From an uncultured Bacteroidales bacterium (GTDB lineage Bacteria; Bacteroidota; Bacteroidia; Bacteroidales; Paludibacteraceae): a stretch of DNA of 64,000 bases. The translations under genes were made by a program, and so were the position numbers. The notes under the pieces are model-generated. The model made no database searches. It was not told the origin of the DNA and saw nothing but the letters and a program-made list of their open reading frames with translations. The stretch covers positions 19,905-83,904 of the forward strand of contig CALFTM010000061.1 in NCBI GenBank assembly GCA_937916355.1, in the 5' to 3' direction. This document shows positions 36,443 through 44,236 of the stretch, piece after piece (the stretch's first letter is position 1; the number at the start of each line of letters is the position of its first letter).

Positions 36443-37765
36443 TTAATCCACCACCTCTCCCAATAACGTCGCAGAGGTGCTTCCGGTGATGCGCACCTTC
36501 ACAAGGTCGCCCACCTTCTGACCAGTCTTCGGGAAGACCACCATTTTATTTTGCTGAGAACGTCCGCACAGTTGGTCTACCGAACGTTTGGAACGACCTT
36601 CCACCAAAACCTCGAAAACCTTCCCCTTGTCCCGCTCGTTAGAAAGTGCGGACAACTCATTTTGCAGAGCAATCATTTCATTCAAACGAGCAATCTTCAC
36701 CTCTTCCGAAATATCGTCAGGCAACTTCTTAGAGGCGAAAGTACCGGGACGTTCCGAATATTTGAACATGAAAGCAGAATCGAAGACCACCTCCCTCATC
36801 AACGACAAGGTCTCCTGATGCTCCTCCTCCGTTTCACTATGGAAACCGCAAAACATATCGGTCGAGATTCCGCAATCTGGAATGATCCGACGAATCGCCG
36901 CAATGCGGTCGAGATACCACTCCCTCGTATATTTTCGGTTCATCAACTGCAATATGCGGTTGCTACCCGACTGCACAGGCAAGTGGATATGCTTACAGAT
37001 ATTATCAAATGAAGCAATCACATGAAGGATGTCATCACTCATATCCTTCGGATGGGAAGTTGTGAAACGGATGCGCATATCAGGGAAGCTCGTCGCCACC
37101 CTCTTCAACAACTCGGCAAACGACACCACTTCACCACCTTCATCGAAAGCGTACGAATTGACATTCTGCCCAATCAACACCACCTCCTTGAAACCTCTCT
37201 TCTGCAAATCCTCTATTTCATTCAATATGCTCCCCACCTCACGACTACGCTCCCGTCCGCGGGTGTAAGGGACGATACAGTATGAGCAAAAATTATTACA
37301 GCCTCTCATGATGGAGACAAAACCAGAAATCAATCCGCCTCCGATTCGTGCCGGAATCACATCCTTATAAGTCTCCGTCGTAGACAACTCCACATTGAGG
37401 GCAGGCAACCCCTTCTCTGCCATAGAAACGAGGTTAGGCAAATCCAAATAGGCATCCGGGCCAACCACTATCTGCACAAGTTTTTTTTCTAACAACTCAT
37501 CCTTCGTGCGCTCCGCCATACAACCGAGCAACCCCACCCACAGCGATTTTTTCTTCTTTTTTAAATTTTGGAAAAACTGCAGACGGGACAAAATCTTCTG
37601 TTCCGCATTGTCACGAATTGAGCAAGTGTTCAAAAAAACGACATCCGCCTCCTCCAAACGGTCTGTCATCTCATACCCGATCGTCTGCATGACAGCCGCA
37701 ACCACTTCACTATCTGCCACATTCATCTGGCAGCCATAAGTCTCTATGAATAATTTTTTCATCAT
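36443..37765 (-). CDS. miaB: tRNA-2-methylthio-N6-dimethylallyladenosine synthase MiaB
   Basis: About 440 residues. Starts at the tandem ATGs at 37765/37762 (MMKKLFIETYGCQMNVAD). The UPF0004 cysteines are in YGCQMN, LNTCSIRDNAEQK and LLGCMAERTK. The radical SAM motif is MRGCNNFCSYCIVPYTRGRER. IHLPVQSGSNRILQLMNRKYTREWY and a C-terminal TRAM domain (FEVLVEGRSKRSVDQLCGRS) follow. It converts i6A37 to ms2i6A37 in tRNAs reading UNN codons. The second member of the family, MtaB, is at 32.9 kb. Confidence 0.96.
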   Translation of the reverse strand: MMKKLFIETYGCQMNVADSEVVAAVMQTIGYEMTDRLEEADVVFLNTCSIRDNAEQKILSRLQFFQNLKKKKKSLWVGLLGCMAERTKDELLEKKLVQIVVGPDAYLDLPNLVSMAEKGLPALNVELSTTETYKDVIPARIGGGLISGFVSIMRGCNNFCSYCIVPYTRGRERSREVGSILNEIEDLQKRGFKEVVLIGQNVNSYAFDEGGEVVSFAELLKRVATSFPDMRIRFTTSHPKDMSDDILHVIASFDNICKHIHLPVQSGSNRILQLMNRKYTREWYLDRIAAIRRIIPDCGISTDMFCGFHSETEEEHQETLSLMREVVFDSAFMFKYSERPGTFASKKLPDDISEEVKIARLNEMIALQNELSALSNERDKGKVFEVLVEGRSKRSVDQLCGRSQQNKMVVFPKTGQKVGDLVKVRITGSTSATLLGEVVD

Positions 37766-37815
37766 CCGTCTAAATGAATTTAAGTGAATCACAGATGAAT
37801 CTGCGATAATATTGG

Positions 37816-37823
37816 CAAAGATA
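37816..37823 (-). promoter_or_regulatory. Promoter -7 box for miaB
   Basis: Minus strand TATCTTTG, matching TAnnTTTG, 51 bases before the miaB start. Confidence 0.55.
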
Positions 37824-37868
37824 ATTCATTTCAAACAATAAATAAATTGTCCAGTCGTTCAAAAATTA

Positions 37869-37876
37869 TATTTTTG
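37869..37876 (+). promoter_or_regulatory. Promoter -7 box for lptB
   Basis: TATTTTTG matches TAnnTTTG; it supports the lptB start at 37904 rather than 37847, which would lie upstream of the transcript. Confidence 0.6.
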
Positions 37877-37903
37877 CAGAAAAATTATAGCGTAATAACA
37901 AAA

Positions 37904-38707
37904 ATGAGCAGTATAACTAATAATATAACCAAATATGCGGCCGAGGAGGTAAAAGCAACCCCTAAAAGCATGGTGCTACGCACTGACGGACTGGTGAAAC
38001 AATATGGAGAGAGAATTGTTGCCAATAATGTCTCTATCTATGTAAGACAGGGAGAAATCGTTGGATTGCTCGGCCCGAACGGGGCTGGAAAGACCACCAC
38101 TTTTTACATGACCACCGGACTCGTCGTACCGAACGCAGGAAGAATATTCTTAAACGATGTGGACATCACTAAAGAACCTATGTATGTCCGTTCAAAAAAA
38201 GGAATCGGATACCTCGCCCAAGAGGCCTCCGTCTTCAGAAAAATGACTGTAGAAGACAACATCATGTCTGTCCTCGAGATGACAGACTTCCCGAAAGATT
38301 ACCAAGAGAAGAAATTAGAAAGCCTCATCGAGGAGTTCAGCCTCGGTCATGTACGCTATAATTTGGGAGACCGCCTCTCCGGAGGAGAACGCCGTCGTAC
38401 TGAAATCGCACGTTGCTTGGCTACCGAACCCAAATTCATCATGCTCGACGAACCTTTCGCTGGTGTCGACCCTATCGCCGTGCAAGACATCCAAGACATC
38501 GTCTGGAAATTGAAAGAGAAAAACATCGGAATCCTCATCACCGACCACAACGTGGACGAAACCCTCTCCATCACAGACAGAGCCTACCTACTCTTCGATG
38601 GAAAAATCCTTTTCCAAGGAACTTCCGAACAGCTGGCAGAGAACCCTATCGTACGCGAAAAATATCTTGGTAGAGACTTTGAACTGAAACGCAGAAAAAA
38701 AATATGA
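37904..38707 (+). CDS. lptB: LPS export ABC transporter ATP-binding protein LptB
   Basis: 267 residues from the ATG at 37904. The ATPase motifs are all present: Walker A in [18 protein letters not shown]-loop in [18 protein letters not shown], signature [16 protein letters not shown], Walker [17 protein letters not shown] and the H-loop in [10 protein letters not shown]. The [14 protein letters not shown] and [12 protein letters not shown] blocks mark LptB among ABC proteins. It powers LPS extraction from the inner membrane with LptF and LptG, which are not in the window. The N-terminal roughly 35 residues before [11 protein letters not shown] are a Bacteroidetes-style extension. Confidence 0.93.
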   Translation: MSSITNNITKYAAEEVKATPKSMVLRTDGLVKQYGERIVANNVSIYVRQGEIVGLLGPNGAGKTTTFYMTTGLVVPNAGRIFLNDVDITKEPMYVRSKKGIGYLAQEASVFRKMTVEDNIMSVLEMTDFPKDYQEKKLESLIEEFSLGHVRYNLGDRLSGGERRRTEIARCLATEPKFIMLDEPFAGVDPIAVQDIQDIVWKLKEKNIGILITDHNVDETLSITDRAYLLFDGKILFQGTSEQLAENPIVREKYLGRDFELKRRKKI

Positions 38708-38811
38708 AATCTTTCTTTTTGATTTTCAAAAAGATAACTTAAAATACAAAAAATTAAAGAAAAATAACCGCAAAATAATTTGCCAATTCAAAATAAAACC
38801 GTACCTTTGCA

Positions 38812-38819
38812 TCGCAATT
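38812..38819 (+). promoter_or_regulatory. Promoter -7 box for tRNA-Leu
   Basis: TACCTTTG matches TAnnTTTG, 37 bases before the tRNA. Confidence 0.6.
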
Positions 38820-38856
38820 GAGAAACAAACGAGTTACTCAACGATTGCAGAAGGAT

Positions 38857-38940
38857 GCCCAGATGGCGGAATCGGTAGACGCGCTGGTCTCAAACACCAG
38901 TGGATTCACTTCCATCCCGGTTCGACCCCGGGTCTGGGTA
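38857..38940 (+). tRNA. tRNA-Leu (anticodon CAA)
   Basis: 84-base class II tRNA. The acceptor stem is GCCCAGA / TCTGGGT with discriminator A. The anticodon arm is CTGGT-CTCAAAC-ACCAG, giving anticodon CAA (codon UUG). A long variable arm follows (TGGATTCACTTCCA), then the T arm CCGG-TTCGACC-CCGG. CCA is not encoded. Confidence 0.96.
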
Positions 38941-38941
38941 C

Positions 38942-38974
38942 AAAGAGGAAAGTTGATGACTTTCCTCTTTTTTT
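38942..38974 (+). terminator. Terminator after tRNA-Leu
   Basis: Perfect 12-bp stem AAAGAGGAAAGT / ACTTTCCTCTTT with a 5-base loop, then TTTT. Confidence 0.9.
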
Positions 38975-38990
38975 GTTGAGATGCATACCA

Positions 38991-38998
38991 TAACTTTG
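38991..38998 (+). promoter_or_regulatory. Promoter -7 box upstream of the 39057 gene
   Basis: TAACTTTG matches TAnnTTTG, 58 bases before the ATG. Confidence 0.5.
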
Positions 38999-39056
38999 AC
39001 ATCAATACAACTTTTGTGAATTTTACGGTGATACATTTTATTAAAGAATATAATAA

Positions 39057-39458
39057 ATGAGAAAAGAACTTTTTATTATAACTTTTATATTTTTATTCTG
39101 TCCGACAATGTTTGGTTCAATTAGAATTGAATTATACAATATGGGGTTAACCTCAGTAACTTGTTTTCGCATCACAACGCAAACTGCAGATAGGTTAATC
39201 TGCAACTCTGAATCAGACAAATACAGAATAACAGATTCTAATTTCACAGACTCTTTGTTTATCATAATGGATAATTTGGATGAAGATTATCATACTACAA
39301 GCCCAGACATAAGAGCAGTAATGAGAATATATCACGATTCATATTTACATGAAACAATATATTTTAATGCCAATAATGTCATAAGGGGAAACTGTATATA
39401 CATGATGAGTGAAGAATTTCTCAATATGCTATATAGAAAATTAGGCAATTTGGATTAA
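39057..39458 (+). CDS. Small exported protein of unknown function
   Basis: 133 residues. The N-terminus (RKELFIITFIFLFCPTMFG) is a likely signal peptide. The mature part has about 110 residues, beta-rich, with two or three cysteines and no motif that I recognise. AT content is higher than in the surrounding housekeeping genes. It sits just after tRNA-Leu, a common site for inserted DNA, and starts the accessory stretch that runs to about 44 kb. Confidence 0.6.
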   Translation: MRKELFIITFIFLFCPTMFGSIRIELYNMGLTSVTCFRITTQTADRLICNSESDKYRITDSNFTDSLFIIMDNLDEDYHTTSPDIRAVMRIYHDSYLHETIYFNANNVIRGNCIYMMSEEFLNMLYRKLGNLD

Positions 39459-39508
39459 CAAAGAAAACTTCCTCAAACTAAACATTTGCAAACCAGACAA
39501 ATAAGTCA

Positions 39509-39516
39509 TATATTTG
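39509..39516 (+). promoter_or_regulatory. Promoter -7 box upstream of the 39685 lipoprotein gene
   Basis: TATATTTG matches TAnnTTTG. The leader would be about 165 bases and includes an ACGACCT...AGGTCGT inverted repeat (39532-39564). Confidence 0.45.
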
Positions 39517-39684
39517 TAAAAAAAGAAAGAAACGACCTACTTATCGTCAAAAAAATGCAGGTCGTCATCCTTTAGCCCCTGTATTAATATTCAAAGTTAT
39601 GTTTGTACAACGGCTGTATGGATTGAGTAACAAACAAGCTGAATATCAAACAAATGAATTTATAGAACCTTCCATAAGAATGTT

Positions 39685-41253
39685 ATGATTATGAGTACAA
39701 ATAATTTCATTAGTCGGATGGGTATTGTCATTTCTTTAGTGACAATGGTAGCATGTTCATCGTCCGACGAGATTCAAGAAAAGGTGGTGGAGGTCTTTTC
39801 CTGTGAAAAACCTTACACCTTAGAGATATTGAAAGAGAGAAGTTATTATCAGGCAGACAAAGTGGTGAATCGCTTATCTTCCAAGAATATAGATTCATAT
39901 ATTCTCAAAACGGAAGATGAAGAGGGGGATAGTTGGTACAGTGTGGTGAGCGGCGCGTTTGAGAACGATAGTTGTTTGGAGGCTTTTCGGCTCTATTTGG
40001 ATACCGCATTGCAAATAAAAGCCGGTGATGTTTTTCTCTATTCGGAGATGGACTCGCTGGATAGAATCCCTGTTAAAGAGGAGGCCGTAAAAGAACAAAA
40101 GCGCATTGATGCCAACAAGCCTGATGTGCCGAAAGATATTGCTTTGCTCATTTCTCAATATCCCAAAACGGATATTTTTTATCTGAAAAATGTGAGTCTT
40201 TTGTCTTTGACCGACAAGGGTATTAAGTCGGCAAAGGGGAAACATGTGGATATGCCTCGCGGTGTGACGTTGAAGAAGCTTAAAGAGTTGGGGTGTGTCT
40301 CTTTTGCCTCGGTGATTTATAAGGATAATTTATACAAAGATGAGGTTACTTTACAGGTGGCAAAGCTGAAAGATCGTCCGGTTTTAAATCAGGCTTCTGT
40401 TGTGCCTCTTTTTAATCTGAACAATGAAGAGGCGGCAGAAATTTGTTCGCTTTTGGCGGATTTGGTTTTGGCAACAGGAAAGTATAAAGAGGAGAAAAAA
40501 GAGGAATTTCAACATCCAGCCCAGAAAAGTATTGTCGGGTATAAAGTTTCTTTTCTAACTAAAGAGGGGAATCTTAGAAAGTATTATTTCTTGACCACAG
40601 AAACGGGAGGGTTTGTCTATATGCTCCAAAGCACCAAGGAGGATGATGCCGAATTGATGGATTTCCTTGCTAATATTGGCAAATCGGATGGCGGTTTGGA
40701 AGAGTTTGACGAGTTTTATAATTCGTTCTATACAGTTGCCGACAAAATGGCAGATTTGGATATTCTTATTGGCTACTATTCCGACAGGTTGGATTATCGT
40801 TATGCAAAGGAGCGCGGTTATGCTAAATGGGCGAATCGCATGGTGGGGCATTGGTTCACCAACTTCTTTTTCTATAACGATGTTAAAGGTTCTTGGGAAT
40901 ACTCTATTTTTGACTTGTTGACAAAAAACAAGAGTCATCAGGTTTATAGAAAGTTCTATCGTCCAGAGCAGACAAAAGAGTCGGAACGAAAAATCTATGG
41001 AACAGTGGGCACGGCGTTATATGGGATCAGAATCAACCTCATGCGTTGTTGGGAGCTTATCAAATATTTGGAAGAGGTCAGTTTTTCATACGACCGATAT
41101 ATTGTTGCCAGCTCTGGTGATGATGGTTTTTCAGAAGAGGAGTTGATTGAACGGGTAGAAAAACTGCAATTTGAAAGAGGTGGGTATGACAAGCCATCCG
41201 GACAATCGGATGCTACATCGGCTCAGGATAGTACAACCCCAAAGAGCGAGTAG
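39685..41253 (+). CDS. Large lipoprotein of unknown function
   Basis: 522 residues. A lipoprotein signal is visible (MGIVISLVTMVACSSSDE). The segment SYYQADKVVNRLSSKNIDSYILK with WYSVVSGAFENDSC looks like a weak SPOR-like (peptidoglycan-binding) repeat, because SPOR domains typically read WY.V..GAF. The rest, including WANRMVGHWFTNFFFYNDVKGSWEYS, matches no family I know. Codon use (TTG, CTT, GCG more frequent) differs from the nuo and tRNA-modification genes nearby, suggesting recent arrival. Function unknown. Confidence 0.65.
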   Translation: MIMSTNNFISRMGIVISLVTMVACSSSDEIQEKVVEVFSCEKPYTLEILKERSYYQADKVVNRLSSKNIDSYILKTEDEEGDSWYSVVSGAFENDSCLEAFRLYLDTALQIKAGDVFLYSEMDSLDRIPVKEEAVKEQKRIDANKPDVPKDIALLISQYPKTDIFYLKNVSLLSLTDKGIKSAKGKHVDMPRGVTLKKLKELGCVSFASVIYKDNLYKDEVTLQVAKLKDRPVLNQASVVPLFNLNNEEAAEICSLLADLVLATGKYKEEKKEEFQHPAQKSIVGYKVSFLTKEGNLRKYYFLTTETGGFVYMLQSTKEDDAELMDFLANIGKSDGGLEEFDEFYNSFYTVADKMADLDILIGYYSDRLDYRYAKERGYAKWANRMVGHWFTNFFFYNDVKGSWEYSIFDLLTKNKSHQVYRKFYRPEQTKESERKIYGTVGTALYGIRINLMRCWELIKYLEEVSFSYDRYIVASSGDDGFSEEELIERVEKLQFERGGYDKPSGQSDATSAQDSTTPKSE

Positions 41254-41254
41254 A

Positions 41255-41401
41255 AGACCGCAAGCCATTGCAGACAACCTCGACACCAAGTATTCCGAAG
41301 CAGATTCGTTAATAGCCATCAAGCTGCAGGGAACAGAGTGGCTCAAGGAGCATAAGAAGTCTGTTATTTATGAATACGAGAAGAGGAAACGTGAGGTGTA
41401 G
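41255..41401 (+). pseudogene. C-terminal fragment of an unidentified protein
   Basis: Starting right after the preceding stop, another frame reads RPQAIADNLDTKYSEADSLI, then AIKLQGTEWLKEHKKS and ends EYEKRKREV. Composition is protein-like and it ends in a natural-looking basic tail, but no start or upstream domain is present. I read it as the 3' end left behind by a deletion. The family is not recognised. Confidence 0.4.
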
Positions 41402-41465
41402 GGGCGAATCGCATTCGCTCTGTTGTATGTCCGCAATATTTACCCTTGTAAAAAAACGCATCGTT

Positions 41466-41508
41466 CCAGTCGAAAAACCTGTCACACTGTGACAGGTTTT
41501 TCGACTGG
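41466..41508 (+). repeat. 43-bp perfect palindrome
   Basis: Two 21-base arms (CCAGTCGAAAAACCTGTCACA and its exact reverse complement) around a single central C. The loop is too small for a normal terminator and no T-run follows. It looks like a protein-binding or recombination site, or a cruciform. It sits in a 400-bp stretch (41402-41804) with no intact gene. Confidence 0.85.
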
Positions 41509-41597
41509 GAGGCAAAGAATATCTGGCAGAGGAAGTAGGCATCAGCAGAAAACTTGTAAAAACTTGAAGATCTTTAAAGAATCTACAAGAATTTACA

Positions 41598-41605
41598 TAC
41601 CTTTG
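41598..41605 (+). promoter_or_regulatory. Possible promoter -7 box before the attenuator-like hairpin
   Basis: TACCTTTG matches TAnnTTTG; the hairpin at 41615 would form within the first bases of this transcript. Confidence 0.4.
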
Positions 41606-41614
41606 TAAAAAAAC

Positions 41615-41647
41615 TCCTAAAAGGGTGATTTTAGGATTATTTTTTTT
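41615..41647 (+). terminator. Terminator-like hairpin upstream of leader element copy B
   Basis: 8-bp stem TCCTAAAA / TTTTAGGA, 6-base loop, then TTATTTTTTTT. It lies between a -7 box and copy B, so it could be an attenuator or simply the end of the upstream fragment. Confidence 0.65.
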
Positions 41648-41674
41648 CATACTAAATTCCGTGCCAATAGAAAA

Positions 41675-41791
41675 TTTGTTTGTTTTCTATAGCAACACAA
41701 AAACGAGCGAATTTTCAAACACGGGAAAAAAACTGAGCAAACTTTACCGCTCAGGATTCTAAAAAAGTTTTCATCAATGTAGTGTTGCGGA
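41675..41791 (+). repeat. Dispersed leader element, copy B (upstream of the 41805 gene)
   Basis: Contains TTTGTTTGTTTT (41675), AGCAACAC (41691), GAGCGAATTTTC (41705) and AATGTAGTGTTGCGGA (41776), in the same order as copy A. GCAACAC and GTGTTGC close the ends. An inner CTGAGC...GCTCAG hairpin is specific to this copy. It ends 13 bases before the ATG at 41805. Confidence 0.8.
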
Positions 41792-41804
41792 AATTAGGAG
41801 AAAG

Positions 41805-42386
41805 ATGAATTTAAGTGCAAAATTTAAAAGAAGTTTAACATTTCTTCTGTTTGTGTCATGTTTTAACATCGCCATGGCTCAAATAGAGTCTTCTGTATAT
41901 TATCAGAAACCAAATGGAATCTATGAACCTTATTACAATGGGAATAGGATATTTCTTGTTGATGGGTTCAAATTGGGTGATTGTCTCTCTTCAAAGGAGC
42001 AATTTTGTGACTCTGCAGCCAACCATTTCCCAAAGGTGCTGTATGATTTTTATTACGAGAGTCTTTTGAAACAGATAGTAGAAGGACCGACAGATGAAAT
42101 CAGGAGCTTTAATACTATTGGTAATGACTCTTTAAAGGCTAATATAATGTACATCTACACAAAAAAAAGCAACGATGGATTCTGCAGAGTGAACGACAGC
42201 CTTTCATTGGTTATCCCAGCTGATTCCATCAGAAATGTTTCTTACTATATCAACGATGTATTGGTGAAAGATTCTTTCGAAGTGGCTCGTTTGATGAATT
42301 TGAGCAATGATGAGCTCGAGACTTTTCATTACGACAAAAACATCAATTCAATATTTATCAGAACGTCAAAGAAATTGGCAGATTAA
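41805..42386 (+). CDS. Exported protein of unknown function
   Basis: 193 residues with a signal peptide (SLTFLLFVSCFNIAMAQ). The mature part starts IESSVYYQKPNGIYEPYYNG, has two close cysteines (GDCLSSKEQFCDS) and ends in a short basic tail. No family recognised. The start at 41805 has TTAGGAG upstream, directly after copy B of the leader element, so this gene and vanW may share one control. It is closed by a strong bidirectional terminator. Confidence 0.65.
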   Translation: MNLSAKFKRSLTFLLFVSCFNIAMAQIESSVYYQKPNGIYEPYYNGNRIFLVDGFKLGDCLSSKEQFCDSAANHFPKVLYDFYYESLLKQIVEGPTDEIRSFNTIGNDSLKANIMYIYTKKSNDGFCRVNDSLSLVIPADSIRNVSYYINDVLVKDSFEVARLMNLSNDELETFHYDKNINSIFIRTSKKLAD

Positions 42387-42436
42387 GCGACCCCAACATT
42401 TCACAGGGGAAAGAGTTTGCAATGTCTCTAAAATAA

Positions 42437-42469
42437 AAAAGTCCCGAAATTTATCACTTCGGGACTTTT
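42437..42469. terminator. Bidirectional terminator between convergent genes
   Basis: Perfect 12-bp stem AAAAGTCCCGAA / TTCGGGACTTTT, 9-base loop, A-run on one side and T-rich on the other. Confidence 0.88.
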
Positions 42470-42486
42470 CTTTCATCAGTACAAAC

Positions 42487-43428
42487 TTAATACCAAGTTC
42501 CGTACACTGTAAACTCCAAATCAGAAACTTTCAAGGTAAAAGTATTCTGTCCCCAAAATTCGTAAAAAAAGGACGTATAAAGCCCCGATATATAATCCGA
42601 ACCAGAAGAATAGCCTGTATCATAATCATAAAGGTCGAATTCTATTTTAGAATAGATGCGGTCAATCACAATATTCAAATCGAAAAAAGTGCATGACTTT
42701 CCATTTCCGACATCAGACAAATAATCTGTTCGGTAAGCATCCACGCCATCAATTTTCACTTTAAACCATGGGTCTGGTGAATCAAAAAGATTGTCTGAGT
42801 TCCACTTTGTCAACACAATCTTATTTATCACAAACACCGGATCTGTAAATTCCTCAACGAAACCGACACCTTCACTCACTTTTTTAGATGCAAGCACCAC
42901 CCCATCTGCGGTCTTCACCTCAACGAACGCCGACTCTTGGTTAAAGATTTCATAAGGGCCTCTCAACGCCTTCTGCGGAGATATTGTCTCCTTCAGTTCT
43001 CCATCGACAAATACGTAAATTGGTTTACTACTCAAATTAGACAAATCGACAGTAAACATCCACGACTTTATCTCATCAGAGACATCTGGACCGGTATTCT
43101 CTTTATTCACAACAAGTTTATAAATATCTCCATTCCAAACTGTTTTCTGGTCAAGAACCTCACCATTTGCCAACTTCACCCCGACGGCTACATGATCAAT
43201 TTCCCTTTCACATACCACTTCCCATGTAAAAACATGACCTGCCTGAATGCTTTTGGTAGTTCCATCATCCATAAAAAAATACACCGTTTCATCTCTGAGG
43301 TTCGTAACATCCACATGAAAACTTATGGTCTGCTTTTGATCCTCTTCCTCCTTCTTACAAGAAGTAACCATTAGCCCCATAAAGGAAGCTAAGATTAAAA
43401 ACTTTGATAGCACGTTAAATAACTTCAT
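42487..43428 (-). CDS. Lipoprotein of unknown function, repeated beta domains
   Basis: 313 residues. The lipoprotein signal ends FMGLMVTSCKKEEED. The mature part has two similar halves: FHVDVTNLRDETVYFFMDDG and FTVDLSNLSSKPIYVFVDGE, each followed by a segment on a changed property (VGVKLANGEVLD, VEVKTADGVVLA), suggesting an internal duplication. The C-terminal part (KWNSDNLFDSPDPWFKVKID, FYEFWGQNTFTLKV) resembles C2-like or Ig-like folds (inference). It lies 20 bases downstream of the small lipoprotein gene at 43449-43805, so the two are probably co-transcribed. Confidence 0.65.
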   Translation of the reverse strand: MKLFNVLSKFLILASFMGLMVTSCKKEEEDQKQTISFHVDVTNLRDETVYFFMDDGTTKSIQAGHVFTWEVVCEREIDHVAVGVKLANGEVLDQKTVWNGDIYKLVVNKENTGPDVSDEIKSWMFTVDLSNLSSKPIYVFVDGELKETISPQKALRGPYEIFNQESAFVEVKTADGVVLASKKVSEGVGFVEEFTDPVFVINKIVLTKWNSDNLFDSPDPWFKVKIDGVDAYRTDYLSDVGNGKSCTFFDLNIVIDRIYSKIEFDLYDYDTGYSSGSDYISGLYTSFFYEFWGQNTFTLKVSDLEFTVYGTWY

Positions 43429-43448
43429 AATTTTCTTTTTTTAAATTC

Positions 43449-43805
43449 TTACTGATCTTTTTTTATGAAAAAAGAGATAGTTACTTGATAACAAGTAGAG
43501 ATCAGAAGATTAGGTTCTTTAATCTTCATAATGCTTATCAGCGAAGCCCCTTTGTCTTTAGCATCTGAACGAGCTTGATTTATGATGGCTTCCAGTGTAC
43601 AATCTTTCGATTTTGTCAACCCCTTCTCGCCATAAGAACCAGTTCCAATCATCTTATACCCATCAGGAACTTGCTGCCCCATAGGAATAACAACTATCTC
43701 TCCATAATACGGTTGCCTTGTCTCATACATCGACACCGTCCTTTTTAAACCACATCCCGAAAATAAGAACAGAGATGCTAACAAAATAAAAATCTTTTTA
43801 CGCAT
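43449..43805 (-). CDS. Small lipoprotein of unknown function
   Basis: 118 residues from the ATG at 43805. The lipoprotein signal (FILLASLFLFSGCGLKR) is clear. The mature part (KDCTLEAIINQARSDAKDKGASLISI) recalls small stress lipoproteins with an alpha/beta core of the RcsF/YbjQ size, but the likeness is weak. It is first of a two-gene unit with the 42487 lipoprotein. Its leader is the switch-like structured RNA at 43838-43967, the most unusual control region in the window. Confidence 0.65.
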   Translation of the reverse strand: MRKKIFILLASLFLFSGCGLKRTVSMYETRQPYYGEIVVIPMGQQVPDGYKMIGTGSYGEKGLTKSKDCTLEAIINQARSDAKDKGASLISIMKIKEPNLLISTCYQVTISFFIKKDQ

Positions 43806-43837
43806 AAATAATAAATCATTCGTTAAAAACAGCACAT

Positions 43838-43967
43838 AAAAAAAGCGTGAAACTTAACTTGTTTCCCGCTTCCCTAAGGTATTTGGCGTGACCTGTATCT
43901 GCAAGATAAAGTTAAGCCCACGCCAATGCGTGAGCAACTTTAACTATTTTTCTCCAGACACTGATAA
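43838..43967 (-). ncRNA. Structured RNA or attenuator leader with mutually exclusive helices
   Basis: Minus strand, three arms. Arm 1, AGTTAAAGTTGCTCACGC (43945-43928), pairs with arm 2, GCGTGGGCTTAACTTT (43923-43908), around ATTG. Arm 2 also pairs with arm 3, AAGTTAAGTTTCACGC (43860-43845), which is followed by seven T (43844-43838), so 2:3 is a terminator and 1:2 would prevent it. A further exclusive helix is TTGGCGTG (43926-43919) with CACGCCAA (43890-43883). It may be an attenuator for the lipoprotein genes or a free small RNA. AGGTCA...GGAAGC inside faintly recalls SRP RNA. Confidence 0.6.
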
Positions 43968-43972
43968 ATCGC

Positions 43973-43980
43973 CAAATTTA
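43973..43980 (-). promoter_or_regulatory. Promoter -7 box for the structured RNA
   Basis: Minus strand TAAATTTG matches TAnnTTTG just upstream of arm 1. A second match, TACTTTTG, is at 44106-44113. Apart from these and the RNA, the 43836-44236 gap holds only AT-rich sequence and the patatin promoter. Confidence 0.5.
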
Positions 43981-44204
43981 AAGGGAAGAAGAAAAAAGCT
44001 AAAATGCTTTTATTATGTATGACTTAAAATTCTTTTTTCTTTTTTGCTACTACTTTTTTTTTTAGTTATACATCATTTTTTAATGCGTTGCAACAGCATT
44101 CGCTACAAAAGTAGCACGTTTTCACTAAAAATCCTAATAATTTTCTTTTTTTCCAACACGCTAAGAAAAAGCCCATCCACAATGCCAAATCAAAAACCTT
44201 TTTT

Positions 44205-44212
44205 TACTTTTG
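44205..44212 (+). promoter_or_regulatory. Promoter -7 box for patatin gene
   Basis: TACTTTTG matches TAnnTTTG, 24 bases before the ATG at 44237. Confidence 0.6.
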
Positions 44213-44236
44213 CATAATCATTCTTAAAACATCAAT

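Noticed and set aside
41466..41508. Palindrome read as a transcription terminator
   Set aside because: One central base leaves no proper loop and no T-run follows; better described as a palindromic site.
43836..44236. Hidden protein gene in the 400-bp gap before patatin
   Set aside because: No open frame with a plausible start was found; the sequence is AT-rich and the signal is RNA structure on the minus strand.
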